DNA of 64,000 bases from JARRQJ01 sp963810615 (GCA_963810615.1 CAWEOA010000001.1:294189-358188), one strand, 5' to 3'. Numbered from the stretch's first letter, positions 34,760-44,624 are shown. A program made the numbers and translations. Notes: generated from the sequence alone by a model not told the origin.

Positions 34760-35152
34760 ATGTTCTATAGGCTGTTGGCGGAAATCGTATTGATCATGCA
34801 TGCCTTGTTTATCGCATTCGTGATTGGAGGTCTTGTGCTGATCGTGGCCGGGGCATTCAGACGGTGGAACTGGATCAGGAATTTGTGGTTCAGGATCGCT
34901 CATTTTGCCGCGATCGGCATTGTCGTGGCCGAGTCCTGGTTCGGCGGGATCTGCCCGCTCACGGTATGGGAGAGTCGTCTACGGGAAGCGGCAGGCGAAG
35001 CGGGCTACATGCAATCGTTTGTGGCGCATTGGCTGCGGCAGATCCTGTTTTATGATATTTCTCCGGAAATATTTACCGCATTGTATACGGGATTCGGCAT
35101 ACTGGTGGTGCTTGCCTGGCTATGGGCGCCGCCGCGTCTCGATCCCCATTAA
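34760..35152 (+). CDS. DUF2784 family membrane protein
   Basis: 130 residues, four predicted membrane helices. The family pattern is clear: 'LLAEIVLIMHALFIAFVIGGLVLI', 'RIAHFAAIGIVVAESWFGGICPLTVWE..LR' and 'FVAHWLRQILFYDISPEIFTALYTGFGILVVLAWLW'. The family has no known function. The start at 34760 has only a weak RBS. It precedes the STAS-like gene by 29 bases. Confidence 0.9.
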   Translation: MFYRLLAEIVLIMHALFIAFVIGGLVLIVAGAFRRWNWIRNLWFRIAHFAAIGIVVAESWFGGICPLTVWESRLREAAGEAGYMQSFVAHWLRQILFYDISPEIFTALYTGFGILVVLAWLWAPPRLDPH

Positions 35153-35181
35153 TACCCAAGGCCGGCGCCAAGGAGGAAGTG

Positions 35182-35544
35182 ATGATTACCCAGATCGAGA
35201 GCGGTTCTCCCAATATTATCGGCTTCATACTGAGCGGCAAGCTCCATGACGAAGATTACCGGACCTTTGTCCCGGCGCTGGAAGCCGCACTAGCGACTCA
35301 GGGCAAGATACGCCTGTTTGCCCGCTTCGAAGATTTTCACGGCTGGGATCTGCACGCCGCCTGGGATGATTTCAAGTTTGGTCTTAAACACTATGCCAGT
35401 TTCGACCGACTCGCATTGGTGGGTGAGCGACGCTGGGAAGAATGGATGGCTGTATTCTGCAAACCTTTTACCCGGGCGGAAGTCAGATATTTCAATATCG
35501 ACGAGGATGCGGCGGCCTGGGCCTGGTTGCGCGAAGACGGCTAG
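35182..35544 (+). CDS. SpoIIAA/STAS-like domain protein
   Basis: 120-residue soluble protein of the SpoIIAA-like (STAS-fold) family: 'GFILSGKLHDEDYRTFVPALEAALATQGKIRLFARFEDFHGWDLHAAWDDFKFGLKHYASFDRLALVGERRWEEWMAVFCKPF..AEVRYF'. No serine phosphorylation site of the anti-sigma-antagonist type is certain. Members bind lipophilic ligands or act as regulatory modules; the function here is unknown. A strong RBS AAGGAGGAAG sets the start at 35182. Confidence 0.87.
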   Translation: MITQIESGSPNIIGFILSGKLHDEDYRTFVPALEAALATQGKIRLFARFEDFHGWDLHAAWDDFKFGLKHYASFDRLALVGERRWEEWMAVFCKPFTRAEVRYFNIDEDAAAWAWLREDG

Positions 35545-35663
35545 CGTTTGCTGTGCCTTTCGATGCGCAGCGTCTTGGCCCGGTGTTAGCCACTGGTGAT
35601 GGTGACAATGGAGAGTGGTGATTCCGAACAGCAAGCCTAGTGAATCAGATTGGAGGAGCCAGC

Positions 35664-36692
35664 ATGAATGTCGAAGATGAACTGCAACAGACTATCGTGG
35701 CGATGGTGCAGCCGGGTAAGGGAATTCTAGCCGCCGACGAAAGCGAGCCGACTATCGCCAAGCGCTTTAAGGCGGTCGGCGTCGAATCCACCCTTGAAAA
35801 CCGCCGCGCCTACCGCAGCCTGCTTTTCACCACCCCCGGTATCGGCGAATTCATCACCGCCGTCATCCTGTTCGAAGAGACGCTAGCCCAGACGGCCGAT
35901 GACGGCACGCCGCTGCCGGAAATTCTGAAGCGCGAGGGCATCGTGCCCGGTATCAAGGTGGATAAGGGCAAGATTCCTCTGGCCCACGCCCCCGGGGATC
36001 TCATCACCCAGGGCCTGGACGGTTTGGCCGAACGGCTGCGCGTTTATAAGACCCAGGGCGCGCGCTTTGCCAAGTGGCGTGAGGTTTATCCCATAAGCAC
36101 GCAGAATCCAAGCCCTTTGGCTGTCGAGGCGAATGCCGAGATGCTGGCGCGTTATGCCGCCGTTTGCCAGGAGCAAGGCTTCGTGCCCATCGTCGAGCCG
36201 GAGATACTCATTGACGGCGATCACAGCCTGGAACGCTGTCTGGAGGTTAGCGAGGCGGTGTTACATGCGGTATTCCATGCCCTGCATAGACATGGTGTCA
36301 TCCTCGAATATATGGTGCTCAAACCCAGCATGGTGCTGCCGGGTAAGGACCATTCCCCCAAGGCGAGTCCGGAGGTGGTGGCCGCTTCCACTCTCAAGGT
36401 GCTGCGCAGAACGGTGCCGGCGGCGGTGCCCAGCATCAACTTTTTGTCGGGGGGGCAGGGTGCGGAGGAGGCGACCGCCAACCTTAACGCCATGAATGCT
36501 TTGTTCGCGCAGCTCGCACCCTGGGAACTGTCCTTCTCCTATGGGCGCGCGTTGCAGCAGTCTCCGCTCCAGGCCTGGGCGGGCAAGGCGCAGAACGTCT
36601 TGAACGCGCAACAGGCGTTTTATAAGCGCGCTGAACTGAATGGTTTGGCGCGGCGCGGTAGCTACCGGCCGGAAATGGAAAAAACCGCTTGA
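35664..36692 (+). CDS. Class I fructose-bisphosphate aldolase
   Basis: 342 residues of the eukaryote-type class I aldolase, a Schiff-base enzyme that interconverts fructose 1,6-bisphosphate with dihydroxyacetone phosphate and glyceraldehyde 3-phosphate. Signatures: GKGILAADESEPTI at the N-terminus, the RAYRSLLFTTPG segment, PGIKVDKG, the active-site peptide ILEYMVLKPSMVLPGKD (Schiff-base Lys in LKP) and SGGQ...NLNAMN. The cytosolic enzyme serves glycolysis or gluconeogenesis. The ATG at 35664 has GGAGG upstream; an in-frame start at 35640 is less likely. It converges with the next gene, 28 bases between stops. Confidence 0.95.
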   Translation: MNVEDELQQTIVAMVQPGKGILAADESEPTIAKRFKAVGVESTLENRRAYRSLLFTTPGIGEFITAVILFEETLAQTADDGTPLPEILKREGIVPGIKVDKGKIPLAHAPGDLITQGLDGLAERLRVYKTQGARFAKWREVYPISTQNPSPLAVEANAEMLARYAAVCQEQGFVPIVEPEILIDGDHSLERCLEVSEAVLHAVFHALHRHGVILEYMVLKPSMVLPGKDHSPKASPEVVAASTLKVLRRTVPAAVPSINFLSGGQGAEEATANLNAMNALFAQLAPWELSFSYGRALQQSPLQAWAGKAQNVLNAQQAFYKRAELNGLARRGSYRPEMEKTA

Positions 36693-36720
36693 GTGCGACC
36701 GTGGCTGGGGCCGTTACAGT

Positions 36721-39399
36721 CTAGAGTTGTTTGGTCACGCGCTTGACGGTGGGGTCGTCGGGATGGGTGGTGACGGCAAAAGCGAGGCTGGTCACCAACT
36801 GCAGCATGGCCTGATTGGTCGTGAGCACTTCACCTTCCATGCGCTTTAAGCCCTTGGCACGCGCCACATCCATCAGGGCGGTCATGAGCTTGTGGCCCAG
36901 CCCCCTGTGTTGCCACTGGTCGGAGACTACCAGGGCGAATTCGCAGGATTCCGCATCCGTGTTGGTGGTGTAGCGGGCGATACCCAGTTCCACTTCTTTA
37001 CCTGCCTGGTTGGTGACCGCCATCAAGGCCATCTCGCGGTCGTAATCGATCTGAGTGAAACGCACCAGCATGGCAGGGGTGAGCTCCTGCAGTGTCTCCA
37101 TGAAGCGAAAGTATTTGCTGTCGCTGGAGAGGCCGCGCACGAAGTCTTGTTCCAGTTCGGCATCTTCGGGTCTTATGGGGCGTATGGTGATGTCGGTGGC
37201 ATCGGCCAATTGCCAATTGGTTTCCAGGTAGTACGGGTAGGGGTGGATTGCCATGTGGGCATAGCGGTCCGCGCCGGGCATATGAAAATTCACTACGATG
37301 CGTGCATCCACGGCCAGAGCGCCGTGCTCGTCTATCAGCAATGGATTGATATCCATTTCCTTGATCCACGGCAGTTCGCAGACCATTTCCGATACGCGCA
37401 GCAATACGCTCAGCAAGGCGTCCATATCCACCGGCGGCATGTGGCGGAACGCCCCCAGCATCTTCGACGCGCGGGTGCGGGCGATTAAATTGCCGGCGAG
37501 ATAACGGTTGAGCGGCGGCAGTTCCACCACGCGGTCGCCCAATACCTCCACCGTGACGCCGCCCATGCCCACGGCGATCACCGGTCCGAACACCGCATCG
37601 GTGGTGACTCCGATCATCAATTCGCGACCATTGGGCTTGACGACCATGGGTTCGATCGCCACGCCTTCGATGTGTGCATTGGGCCGGTTGAGTTGTACCT
37701 CGGCTATGATTTCCTGATAGGCGCTGCGCACCGCCTGGGCGTTGCCCAGATTGAGCCGCACGCCGCCGGCGTCCGACTTGTGGGTGATATCGGAGGAACT
37801 CACCTTCATCGCTACCGGAAATCCGAACTCCTCGGCCAGCAGCAGCGCCTCGTTGGGTGTATGGGCCACGACGGTTTTGGATACCGGGATGTGGAAGGCC
37901 GCCAACAGTGCCTTGGATTCCATCTCGCTCAAGACGGTGCGCCGCCCGGCCAGGGCATTTTCGATCAGGAGGCGCGCGCCTTCCGCATCGGGTTTGGTGT
38001 CATGGCCAAGCGGGCCGGGGGTTTGCAACAGCAGTTGCTGGTTTTGCACATAGGTGGATATGAAAGAAAATACCTCCACCGCCGGTTCGGGGGTGCGGAA
38101 ACTAGGGATGCGGGCGCGGCTGAACGCGGCGCGCGCCTCGGCCACTTGCGCATCACCCATCCAGCAGGCGATTAGCGGTTTTCTGGATTGGTGGGCAAGT
38201 TCGATTACGGCTTCGGCCACCGCCAGGGGCTGGGTCATGGCTTGCGGGGTAAGGATGACCAGCACCCCGTCGACTCCCGGATCGCTCATGCAGGCCGACA
38301 GCGCCTGGCGGTAGCGCGTCGCATCCGCATCGCCGATGATGTCCACTGGGTTGCGCCGTGACCAGGTGCCCGGCAGCTGGGTATCCAGCGTTTGCAGGGT
38401 TTGCACCGATAACGTAGCCAGTTCGATGCCGAGGTCGGCGGCGCGGTCGGCCGCCATCACCCCCGGTCCGCCGCCGTTGGTGACGATGGCCAGGCGATTG
38501 CCGCGCGGGTGAAAGTCGGCGGACAGGGCCTGCGCCACAGTGAATAACTGTGCCACGCTCATGACGCGTACCGCCCCGGCTCGGCGCAGGGTGGCGTCGA
38601 AGACGTCGTCTGCCACCACCATGGCGCCGGTGTGCGAAACGGCGGCCTTCTTTCCAGCCTCATGGCGGCCGACCTTGACCACGATCACCGGTTTGATGCG
38701 CGCCGCGGCACGCAGAGCGCTCATGAAGCCCCGTGCGTTACGGATGCCTTCGATGTAGAGCAGGACCGCTTCGGTCTGTGGATCGGACACGAGGAAATCG
38801 AGGATTTCACCGAAGTCCAAATCGGCTGAATCACCCAGGGACACCACGCTGGAAAAACCGACGTCGTTGGGTCGCGCCCAATCGAGGATAGCGGTGCACA
38901 GCGCCCCCGACTGAGAAACCAAGGCGAGTTTGCCCGGTCGTGCGCCGTCGTTGCTGAAGGTGGCGTTGAGGCCCAGAGCGGGACGCATCACTCCCAGGCA
39001 ATTGGGACCGATCAGGCGTATGTCGTAGCGGCGCGCACTCTCCAGCAGTTCCTGCTGCAGGGTAGCACCGTGCGGTCCTGTCTCTCCGAAGCCCGCGGAC
39101 AGGATCACGGCGCCGCATACCCCATGTTTGCCGCAGGCCTCGATGATATCGGGCACCGTGGCCGCGGGTGTGGCGATGACCGCCAGGTCGACCCGTTCAG
39201 CGATTTGCTCGATGGAGGCGACCGCCGTATGGCCTTGGATCTGCTCGTGTTTGGGATTGACGGCATACAGCTTCCCCTGGTAGCCGCCGGTGAGCAGATT
39301 GGCGAATACCAGTCCGCCAACGGAGTCGGGGCGATCGCTGGCGCCGATCACCGCAACTGATTGCGGAGAAAAGAGCGGACTGAGGTAGTGGTGTCCCAT
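36721..39399 (-). CDS. ADP-forming acyl-CoA synthetase fused to GNAT acetyltransferase (Pat/Pka-like)
   Basis: 892 residues. The CoA-binding domain (about 1-140, SVAVIGASDRPDSVGGLVFANLL), ligase-CoA domain (150-300, ending near AAVSHTGAMVVADDVFDATL), a second CoA-ligase and ATP-grasp domain (480-700, ALLLAEEFGFPVAMKVSSSDITHKSDAGGV) and a C-terminal GNAT domain (about 725-885, ALVVSDQWQHRGLGHKLMTALMDVA) match the Pat/PatZ lysine acetyltransferases. Unlike the Salmonella enzyme, for which the synthetase active-site His is reported lost, the SHTGA His is present here, so acyl-CoA synthetase activity may remain. Start at 39399 (MGHHYLSP) is preferred over 39459. Divergent from an HDAC-type deacetylase. 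Confidence 0.9.
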   Translation of the reverse strand: MGHHYLSPLFSPQSVAVIGASDRPDSVGGLVFANLLTGGYQGKLYAVNPKHEQIQGHTAVASIEQIAERVDLAVIATPAATVPDIIEACGKHGVCGAVILSAGFGETGPHGATLQQELLESARRYDIRLIGPNCLGVMRPALGLNATFSNDGARPGKLALVSQSGALCTAILDWARPNDVGFSSVVSLGDSADLDFGEILDFLVSDPQTEAVLLYIEGIRNARGFMSALRAAARIKPVIVVKVGRHEAGKKAAVSHTGAMVVADDVFDATLRRAGAVRVMSVAQLFTVAQALSADFHPRGNRLAIVTNGGGPGVMAADRAADLGIELATLSVQTLQTLDTQLPGTWSRRNPVDIIGDADATRYRQALSACMSDPGVDGVLVILTPQAMTQPLAVAEAVIELAHQSRKPLIACWMGDAQVAEARAAFSRARIPSFRTPEPAVEVFSFISTYVQNQQLLLQTPGPLGHDTKPDAEGARLLIENALAGRRTVLSEMESKALLAAFHIPVSKTVVAHTPNEALLLAEEFGFPVAMKVSSSDITHKSDAGGVRLNLGNAQAVRSAYQEIIAEVQLNRPNAHIEGVAIEPMVVKPNGRELMIGVTTDAVFGPVIAVGMGGVTVEVLGDRVVELPPLNRYLAGNLIARTRASKMLGAFRHMPPVDMDALLSVLLRVSEMVCELPWIKEMDINPLLIDEHGALAVDARIVVNFHMPGADRYAHMAIHPYPYYLETNWQLADATDITIRPIRPEDAELEQDFVRGLSSDSKYFRFMETLQELTPAMLVRFTQIDYDREMALMAVTNQAGKEVELGIARYTTNTDAESCEFALVVSDQWQHRGLGHKLMTALMDVARAKGLKRMEGEVLTTNQAMLQLVTSLAFAVTTHPDDPTVKRVTKQL

Positions 39400-39513
39400 G
39401 ATCGGTCCTGTCCGGTAATCACCCTTCGGTGCGGGTGCCCGCCTGCGGCGGTAAATCAAGCGCGGTAACTATGTTATATATTAGGACACTTTGTATGCGA
39501 CCCGGGGACTGCC

Positions 39514-40437
39514 GTGCAAACCGCTTTCATCAGCCATCCCGCTTGCTCCCAGCATGATATGGGCGGCCACCATCCGGAGAGCCCGGCGCGGCTGGCCGCC
39601 ATCAATGATCAATTGATCGCAAGTGGATTATATACCATGCTGCAACAGCATCAGGCGCCCCGCGCCAGCCGCGAGCAATTGGCGCGGGTGCATAGCTTGG
39701 GTTATATCGATAAGATCGAGGCGGCCGCACCGCAACAGGGCGTCGTGTATCTGGATGGCGATACGGCCATGAACCCGTTCAGCCTAGAGGCGGCGTTACG
39801 CGCCGCCGGTGCGGCGGTGTTGGGTACGGACCTGGTGATGAACGGTACGGCGGAAAATGCCTTCTGCAGTATCCGCCCGCCGGGGCATCATGCCACCCGC
39901 GATCGGGCCATGGGGTTTTGCCTGTTTAATAACGTGGCGGTGGGCGTGGCCCATGCCCTGGCGGTACACGGACTGGAAAGGGTGGCTATCGCCGATTTCG
40001 ACGTCCATCACGGCAATGGTAGCGAAGATATCTTCGCCGATGAGCCGCGGGTGATGTTGTGTTCCACCTTTCAGCATCCCTTCTACCCGTATAGCGGTGC
40101 TGACAGCGGCAACGAGCACATCATCAACGTGCCGCTGCGCGCCGGGACCAACGGCGTTGGTTTCCGTGCGGCGATACGGGAGCGCTGGTTGCCGGCGCTG
40201 GAGTCGTTCCGACCGCAGATGCTGTTTATTTCCGCCGGTTTCGATGCCCATGTGGATGACGATATGTCAGGCCTGGCCTTGGTCGAGGCGGATTACATCT
40301 GGGTAACTCAGAAACTCAAGGAGCTGGCGCAAAAATGGGGGGAAGGCCGTATCGTCTCGCTGCTGGAGGGTGGATATGATCTGCATGCCCTGGGTCGGAG
40401 CGTCGCGGCGCATATTAAGGTCTTAAGCGATTTGTGA
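39514..40437 (+). CDS. Histone-deacetylase-superfamily protein (AcuC-like)
   Basis: 307-residue Zn2+ amidohydrolase. Family motifs are complete: HPESPARLAAI near the N-terminus, IRPPGHHATRDRAMGFCLFNN with the His-His charge-relay pair, DFDVHHGNGSEDIF with the zinc-binding Asp and His, SAGFDAHVDDDMSG with a further zinc Asp, and LEGGYDLHALG. Bacterial members deacetylate proteins, polyamines or acetoin-pathway enzymes. The start is GTG at 39514. It is divergent from the acyl-CoA synthetase-acetyltransferase fusion with 114 bases between starts, which suggests a shared promoter region and opposing roles in lysine acetylation. Confidence 0.93.
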   Translation: MQTAFISHPACSQHDMGGHHPESPARLAAINDQLIASGLYTMLQQHQAPRASREQLARVHSLGYIDKIEAAAPQQGVVYLDGDTAMNPFSLEAALRAAGAAVLGTDLVMNGTAENAFCSIRPPGHHATRDRAMGFCLFNNVAVGVAHALAVHGLERVAIADFDVHHGNGSEDIFADEPRVMLCSTFQHPFYPYSGADSGNEHIINVPLRAGTNGVGFRAAIRERWLPALESFRPQMLFISAGFDAHVDDDMSGLALVEADYIWVTQKLKELAQKWGEGRIVSLLEGGYDLHALGRSVAAHIKVLSDL

Positions 40438-40878
40438 GCGGTTTTGATGTGCTTTCCAACTACTGGTCCCTCTGAGCACGGCGGTCAATAAATCCGACAG
40501 GTAAATCCCGGCAGTACGTCCCGAATAATTATTTAGTCCGACTCATCTATTCTCCTGCCTACCTGGCACTTAGTCTCTGCAGATCAGCGCTAACAAGCTG
40601 TCCATACAGCTATTTTTCAGTGTGGAAGCTTGGTCCGCGTCTCCGCCTCACAGGGGCGTGAATTGGCCGCAGTCGCTCACAGGGGTTTGGGGCGAATTTC
40701 ATAAGGATAATCATGGCAATAATTGCTTAGCCGGAATAAATAAAATGGGACTGAGGCCGTTACTCTTGTTGGTGTGGCAAGCAAGTAAATCCATTATCAA
40801 AGCGTACTTACATGATGTGATGCTTACGGCATCCTCAGCGCAGCTGAATCATTTCCAAAATAGAGTAATAGTAACTAC
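40438..40878. other. Intergenic stretch, no gene seen
   Basis: 441 bases. A 93-codon open frame (40622-40903) overlaps the start of the next gene in another frame and shows no recognised domain; I treat it as chance. It probably holds the promoter of the diguanylate cyclase. Confidence 0.45.
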
Positions 40879-42978
40879 ATGGCAGGGAGCAATCATAGCG
40901 TGATAAGGCAACGGAATGGCAGCTATGTGGCCGCGGTTGTTGTCATAGCGGCGGCCTATGCCTTGCTGTGGGATCACACCTGGCATGTGTCCGTCGGCCT
41001 GCTGACCTCGGTCGAATGGGCGGCAACCATATTGTCTCTATGCGTGGGTGCGCTGGCCTTGGTGCGCTATTACAGCCAAAGAGAAATCACTTTCCTTTTT
41101 ATCGGGACCGGCTTTATCGCCAACGGTCTTTTGCATGGCAGCCATGCGTTGGTCACCTCCACGTATTTTATGGACAGCTTGGCGACGGGTTCCATTAGTC
41201 GTATCGCCTGGAGCTGGTATGCATCCCGGTTGTTTTTGCCCCTACTGCTGTGGTTGAGCTGGATCTTTTGGCAACGCGAGCAGACTTACGGCAAACCCTT
41301 GGGGATCAGCGATCATCTGGTCTACTGGTTGGTCGGCATTACCGCCTTGGGGCTGTTTATCTTGTTCGACATCGCACCGCTGCGAGACGGTGTTTTTCAA
41401 AGCGCAATTTTTGACAATGTGAGGGAATTTCTGCCGGCGATGTTTTTCATGCTCGCCCTGGGTGGTTATTACCGAAAAGGCAAGTGGAAGACCGACCCGT
41501 TTGAGTACTGGCTTATTTTGGCGATGATTCTGGGCCTGATGGGTGAAGTAATGTTCATGCCGTATTCACAACAGAATTACGACATGATTTTCAGCGTGGC
41601 CTATGCCTTGAAAGTGCTTGCATATCTGTGCGCCTTTATCGGGCTGCTTTTCAATATGCGGCGCCTTTTCAGTATGTCATCGATACATCAGGAATTGGTG
41701 CTTAAGAACATCATCCTCTCGACGCAGCAGGAAACTTCGCAGGATGCCATCTTGGTGGTGGGTGTGGGGGGGGCCATCATTTCCTACAATAGCCGTTTTG
41801 TCGAGTTGTGGGGCATCCCCGCCGCCCTGATAAGAAAAGGGGAGGATGAGCCGGTATTGAAACACGTCACCGAACAGGTTATCGATCGCGAGGCATTCCT
41901 GTCACGGATCAAGTATCTGTACGAAAACAAGAAGAAAACGAGTATAGAAGAAATACATTTGAAGGATGGCACCATCCTCGATCGTTATACAGCGCCCTTG
42001 GTCGGTGAGGATGGCAAATACTACGGACGGGTATGGTATTTCCGCGATGTTACCGCTAAAAAAATGAATGACCAAATGATGAGGAACTCCGAGGAAAAGT
42101 TTCGCGGATTGATTGAGCAATCATTGGTCGGGATCGCCATGATCGAGGAAGGGCATTTCAGTTATATCAATCGCAAGTTTGCGGATATTTTCGGCTACGA
42201 CATAGATGAGATCATGCGATTGGCGCCGGCCGACACCGCCGTAGACCAGGATAAACCCATCATCACGGCAGTCATGCGTGATCGCTTGGAGAGTGAGGAC
42301 GAGGGGTCTGAGTTCACATTCCGCGGCCTGAATAAGCTAGGTTCCGTGGTGAATATTGAGGGCCGTTGCGCCCGGATGAACTTCGGCGGAAAGCATGCAT
42401 TGATGATCATCATCTTGGATATCAGCGAGCGCATTCGGGCGGAACGCGAAGTACAGACACTCCAAGAGAAATTACGCGAACAGGCGATCCGCGATCCCTT
42501 AACCGGACTCTTCAATCGCCGTTATCTCGATGAGGTGATCATAAGCGAAATGGCGCGCGCGGAGCGCAGCGGTTACCCGGTGAGTCTGGTGATCTGTGAC
42601 ATCGATCATTTCAAAGCCGTCAACGACACTTTTGGTCATCTGGCGGGGGATGAGGTGCTGAGGGCCTTCAGCAGGCTGATTAAGCAATATTCCCGTGGCG
42701 GCGACATCGTTTGTCGCTATGGCGGCGAGGAATTTCTCCTGGTATTGCCGGGCATGAACAGAGAACGTGCCGTCGAGAGAGCGGAACAGTTGCGCCTGGC
42801 GTTCGCCGCCGCCTTGATGGCCTATAACGCGACGATCATCCGTGCCACCGCATCCTTTGGTGTGGCAACTTTCCCCGGGGATGGACATGATCTGGATGCA
42901 TTGATAGGCGCGGCGGATAAGGCGCTCTACTCCGCGAAGGATGCCGGGCGCAATCAGGTCAAAGATTCCATTGCCTGA
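40879..42978 (+). CDS. Membrane-sensor diguanylate cyclase (7TM-PAS-PAS-GGDEF)
   Basis: 699 residues. Residues about 15-260 hold seven to eight membrane helices of a MASE-like sensory region. Two PAS domains follow (about 275-395 and 405-520; NSEEKFRGLIEQSLVGIAMIEEG), then GGDEF (about 530-695) with DPLTGLFNRRYLDEV, the I-site RGGD five residues before CRYGGEEFLLVLPG, and ATASFGVATFPGDG. GGEEF is a catalytically competent variant, and the I-site should give product inhibition. The start at 40879 (ATG) is uncertain; GTG at 40903 is an option. It stands alone; no effector is adjacent. Confidence 0.9.
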   Translation: MAGSNHSVIRQRNGSYVAAVVVIAAAYALLWDHTWHVSVGLLTSVEWAATILSLCVGALALVRYYSQREITFLFIGTGFIANGLLHGSHALVTSTYFMDSLATGSISRIAWSWYASRLFLPLLLWLSWIFWQREQTYGKPLGISDHLVYWLVGITALGLFILFDIAPLRDGVFQSAIFDNVREFLPAMFFMLALGGYYRKGKWKTDPFEYWLILAMILGLMGEVMFMPYSQQNYDMIFSVAYALKVLAYLCAFIGLLFNMRRLFSMSSIHQELVLKNIILSTQQETSQDAILVVGVGGAIISYNSRFVELWGIPAALIRKGEDEPVLKHVTEQVIDREAFLSRIKYLYENKKKTSIEEIHLKDGTILDRYTAPLVGEDGKYYGRVWYFRDVTAKKMNDQMMRNSEEKFRGLIEQSLVGIAMIEEGHFSYINRKFADIFGYDIDEIMRLAPADTAVDQDKPIITAVMRDRLESEDEGSEFTFRGLNKLGSVVNIEGRCARMNFGGKHALMIIILDISERIRAEREVQTLQEKLREQAIRDPLTGLFNRRYLDEVIISEMARAERSGYPVSLVICDIDHFKAVNDTFGHLAGDEVLRAFSRLIKQYSRGGDIVCRYGGEEFLLVLPGMNRERAVERAEQLRLAFAAALMAYNATIIRATASFGVATFPGDGHDLDALIGAADKALYSAKDAGRNQVKDSIA

Positions 42979-43213
42979 TCCTGATTAAATCCTTGTCGGT
43001 GGGATTGCATTGGAAAATGTGCACAATCCAGGGGCATGATTCAGCTTGCGCGGTGGCTGGACATCGTGTTCTTTGCGTCCGGCTAAAATCGCGCATGCCT
43101 ATGCTCCAAGAAGACACATCTGCTTTAACGCCGCACCATGCCAAGGCATTTTCGGTGGCGGCGGTCATGTGATTTACAGTGTAACTTATTGTCGGCTATG
43201 AATTAATAATTTC

Positions 43214-43229
43214 TGGTATATGTATTGCA
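43214..43229 (+). promoter_or_regulatory. Candidate sigma-54 promoter upstream of fmdA
   Basis: TGGTATATGTATTGCA fits the -24/-12 pattern TGG...N10...TTGCA with GG and GC exactly 10 bases apart. It would start transcription near 43241, about 60 bases before fmdA. An adjacent GCACCA half-site is at 43133. Sigma-54 control fits a nitrogen-scavenging gene. Seen by eye only. Confidence 0.45.
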
Positions 43230-43302
43230 AATCTCACGTCGAGCCGGTGCGTACCGAGACATTCGGTTCTTACAGTATCCAGCATGTATGTGAGGAACGA
43301 CA

Positions 43303-44529
43303 ATGCCAAAGACTTTGATCAAAGTAGATATAAACAAGAGTCCGGAAGAACAGAGTGATGTATTGCATAACCGCTGGCATCCGGACATTCCCATGGTGGA
43401 GATGGTCAAGCCCGGCGATGAGTTCCGGGTGGAGTGCATCGACTGGACCGGAGGTCAGATCGTCAATGACGACAAGGCCAATGATATCCACGATGTCGAC
43501 CTGACCAAAGTACATTATTTAAGCGGACCCATCGGCGTGGAAGGTGCCGAGCCGGGCGATCTGCTGGTGGTGGATATCCTGGATATTGGCACACTGGCGG
43601 AATCGGAATGGGGGTTCACCGGCTTGTTCGCCAAGACCAACGGCGGTGGTTTCCTCACCGAACACTACCCGGATGCACGCAAGGCCTGTTGGGATTTTCA
43701 CGGGGTCTACGCCTCCTCCCGCCATATACCGAATGTGGAGTTCGCCGGCATCATGCATCCCGGCCTGATCGGTTGTTTGCCCTCCAAGGAATTGCTGTCG
43801 ACCTGGAACGAGCGCGAAGCGGTGCTGGTGGCCACCGATCCCGATCGTGTCCCACCTCTAGCGGCGCTGCCTTACGCGGATACCGCCCTGATGGGGCGCA
43901 TGACCGGTGAGGCCGCGAAGAAGGCGGCGATGGAAGGGGCGCGTACAGTGCCGCCGCGCGAGCATGGCGGCAATTGCGACATCAAGAACCTCACGCGCGG
44001 TTCGCGGGTGTTCTTTCCCGTCTATGTGAAGAACGCCGGCCTGTCCATGGGCGACATCCATTTTTCCCAGGGTGACGGAGAAATCAGCTTCTGCGGCGCC
44101 ATCGAGATGGCGGGATGGCTGGACATTCGCGTGAATATCATCAAGGGCGGCATGGAGAAATACGCGGTAACCAATCCCATCTTCCAACCCAGCCCCCTCG
44201 AGCCCCGCTATTCGAATTACCTGATTTTCGAAGGCATATCGGTGGACGAGGACGGCAAGCAGCATTATCTCGACGCGCACGTGGCCTATCGCCGCGCCTG
44301 TCTCAACGCTATAGAGTACATGAAGAAATTCGGCTATACCGGCGAGCAGGCCTACGCGATTCTGGGCACGGCGCCGGTAGAGGGGCATATCAGCGGCATC
44401 GTCGATATACCCAACGCCTGCGCTACGTTGTGGCTGCCCACCGAGATCTTCGACTTCGATATTCGCCTGAGCTCGGCGGGGCCGACCAAATATCTGAATG
44501 GGGAAATCGATCTGGCGGTTGTCCAGTAA
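43303..44529 (+). CDS. fmdA: Formamidase (acetamidase/formamidase family)
   Basis: 408-residue cytoplasmic amidohydrolase that splits formamide to formate and ammonia. The family signature is present throughout: the N-terminal NRWHPDIPMVEMVKPGDEFRVEC, the HYLSGPIGVEGAEPGDLLVVDILDIG segment, GFTGLFAKTNGGGFLTEHYP, the HGGNCDIKNL segment, and FSQGDGEISFCGAIEMAG. Length is close to the Methylophilus FmdA. It lies behind a putative sigma-54 promoter and directly before fmdB, as in other formamide-utilisation loci. The start is ATG behind GAGGAACGACA. Confidence 0.95.
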   Translation: MPKTLIKVDINKSPEEQSDVLHNRWHPDIPMVEMVKPGDEFRVECIDWTGGQIVNDDKANDIHDVDLTKVHYLSGPIGVEGAEPGDLLVVDILDIGTLAESEWGFTGLFAKTNGGGFLTEHYPDARKACWDFHGVYASSRHIPNVEFAGIMHPGLIGCLPSKELLSTWNEREAVLVATDPDRVPPLAALPYADTALMGRMTGEAAKKAAMEGARTVPPREHGGNCDIKNLTRGSRVFFPVYVKNAGLSMGDIHFSQGDGEISFCGAIEMAGWLDIRVNIIKGGMEKYAVTNPIFQPSPLEPRYSNYLIFEGISVDEDGKQHYLDAHVAYRRACLNAIEYMKKFGYTGEQAYAILGTAPVEGHISGIVDIPNACATLWLPTEIFDFDIRLSSAGPTKYLNGEIDLAVVQ

Positions 44530-44555
44530 TTGAAGTTATTGCGGTAGCGGTCATC

Positions 44556-44587
44556 GGCTCCGGTAGGCATCCTTGCTTACCGGAGCC
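44556..44587 (+). other. Hairpin between fmdA and fmdB
   Basis: A perfect 10-bp stem GGCTCCGGTA/TACCGGAGCC with a 12-base loop. It has no following T-run, so it is more likely an RNA-stability or attenuation element than a terminator. fmdB starts 38 bases later. Confidence 0.5.
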
Positions 44588-44624
44588 GGATCATAAGATG
44601 TGAATGGATTAAGGAGCGATGAAT

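Noticed and set aside
40622..40903. 93-codon open frame upstream of the diguanylate cyclase
   Set aside because: No domain, poor ribosome site, overlaps the downstream start in another frame.
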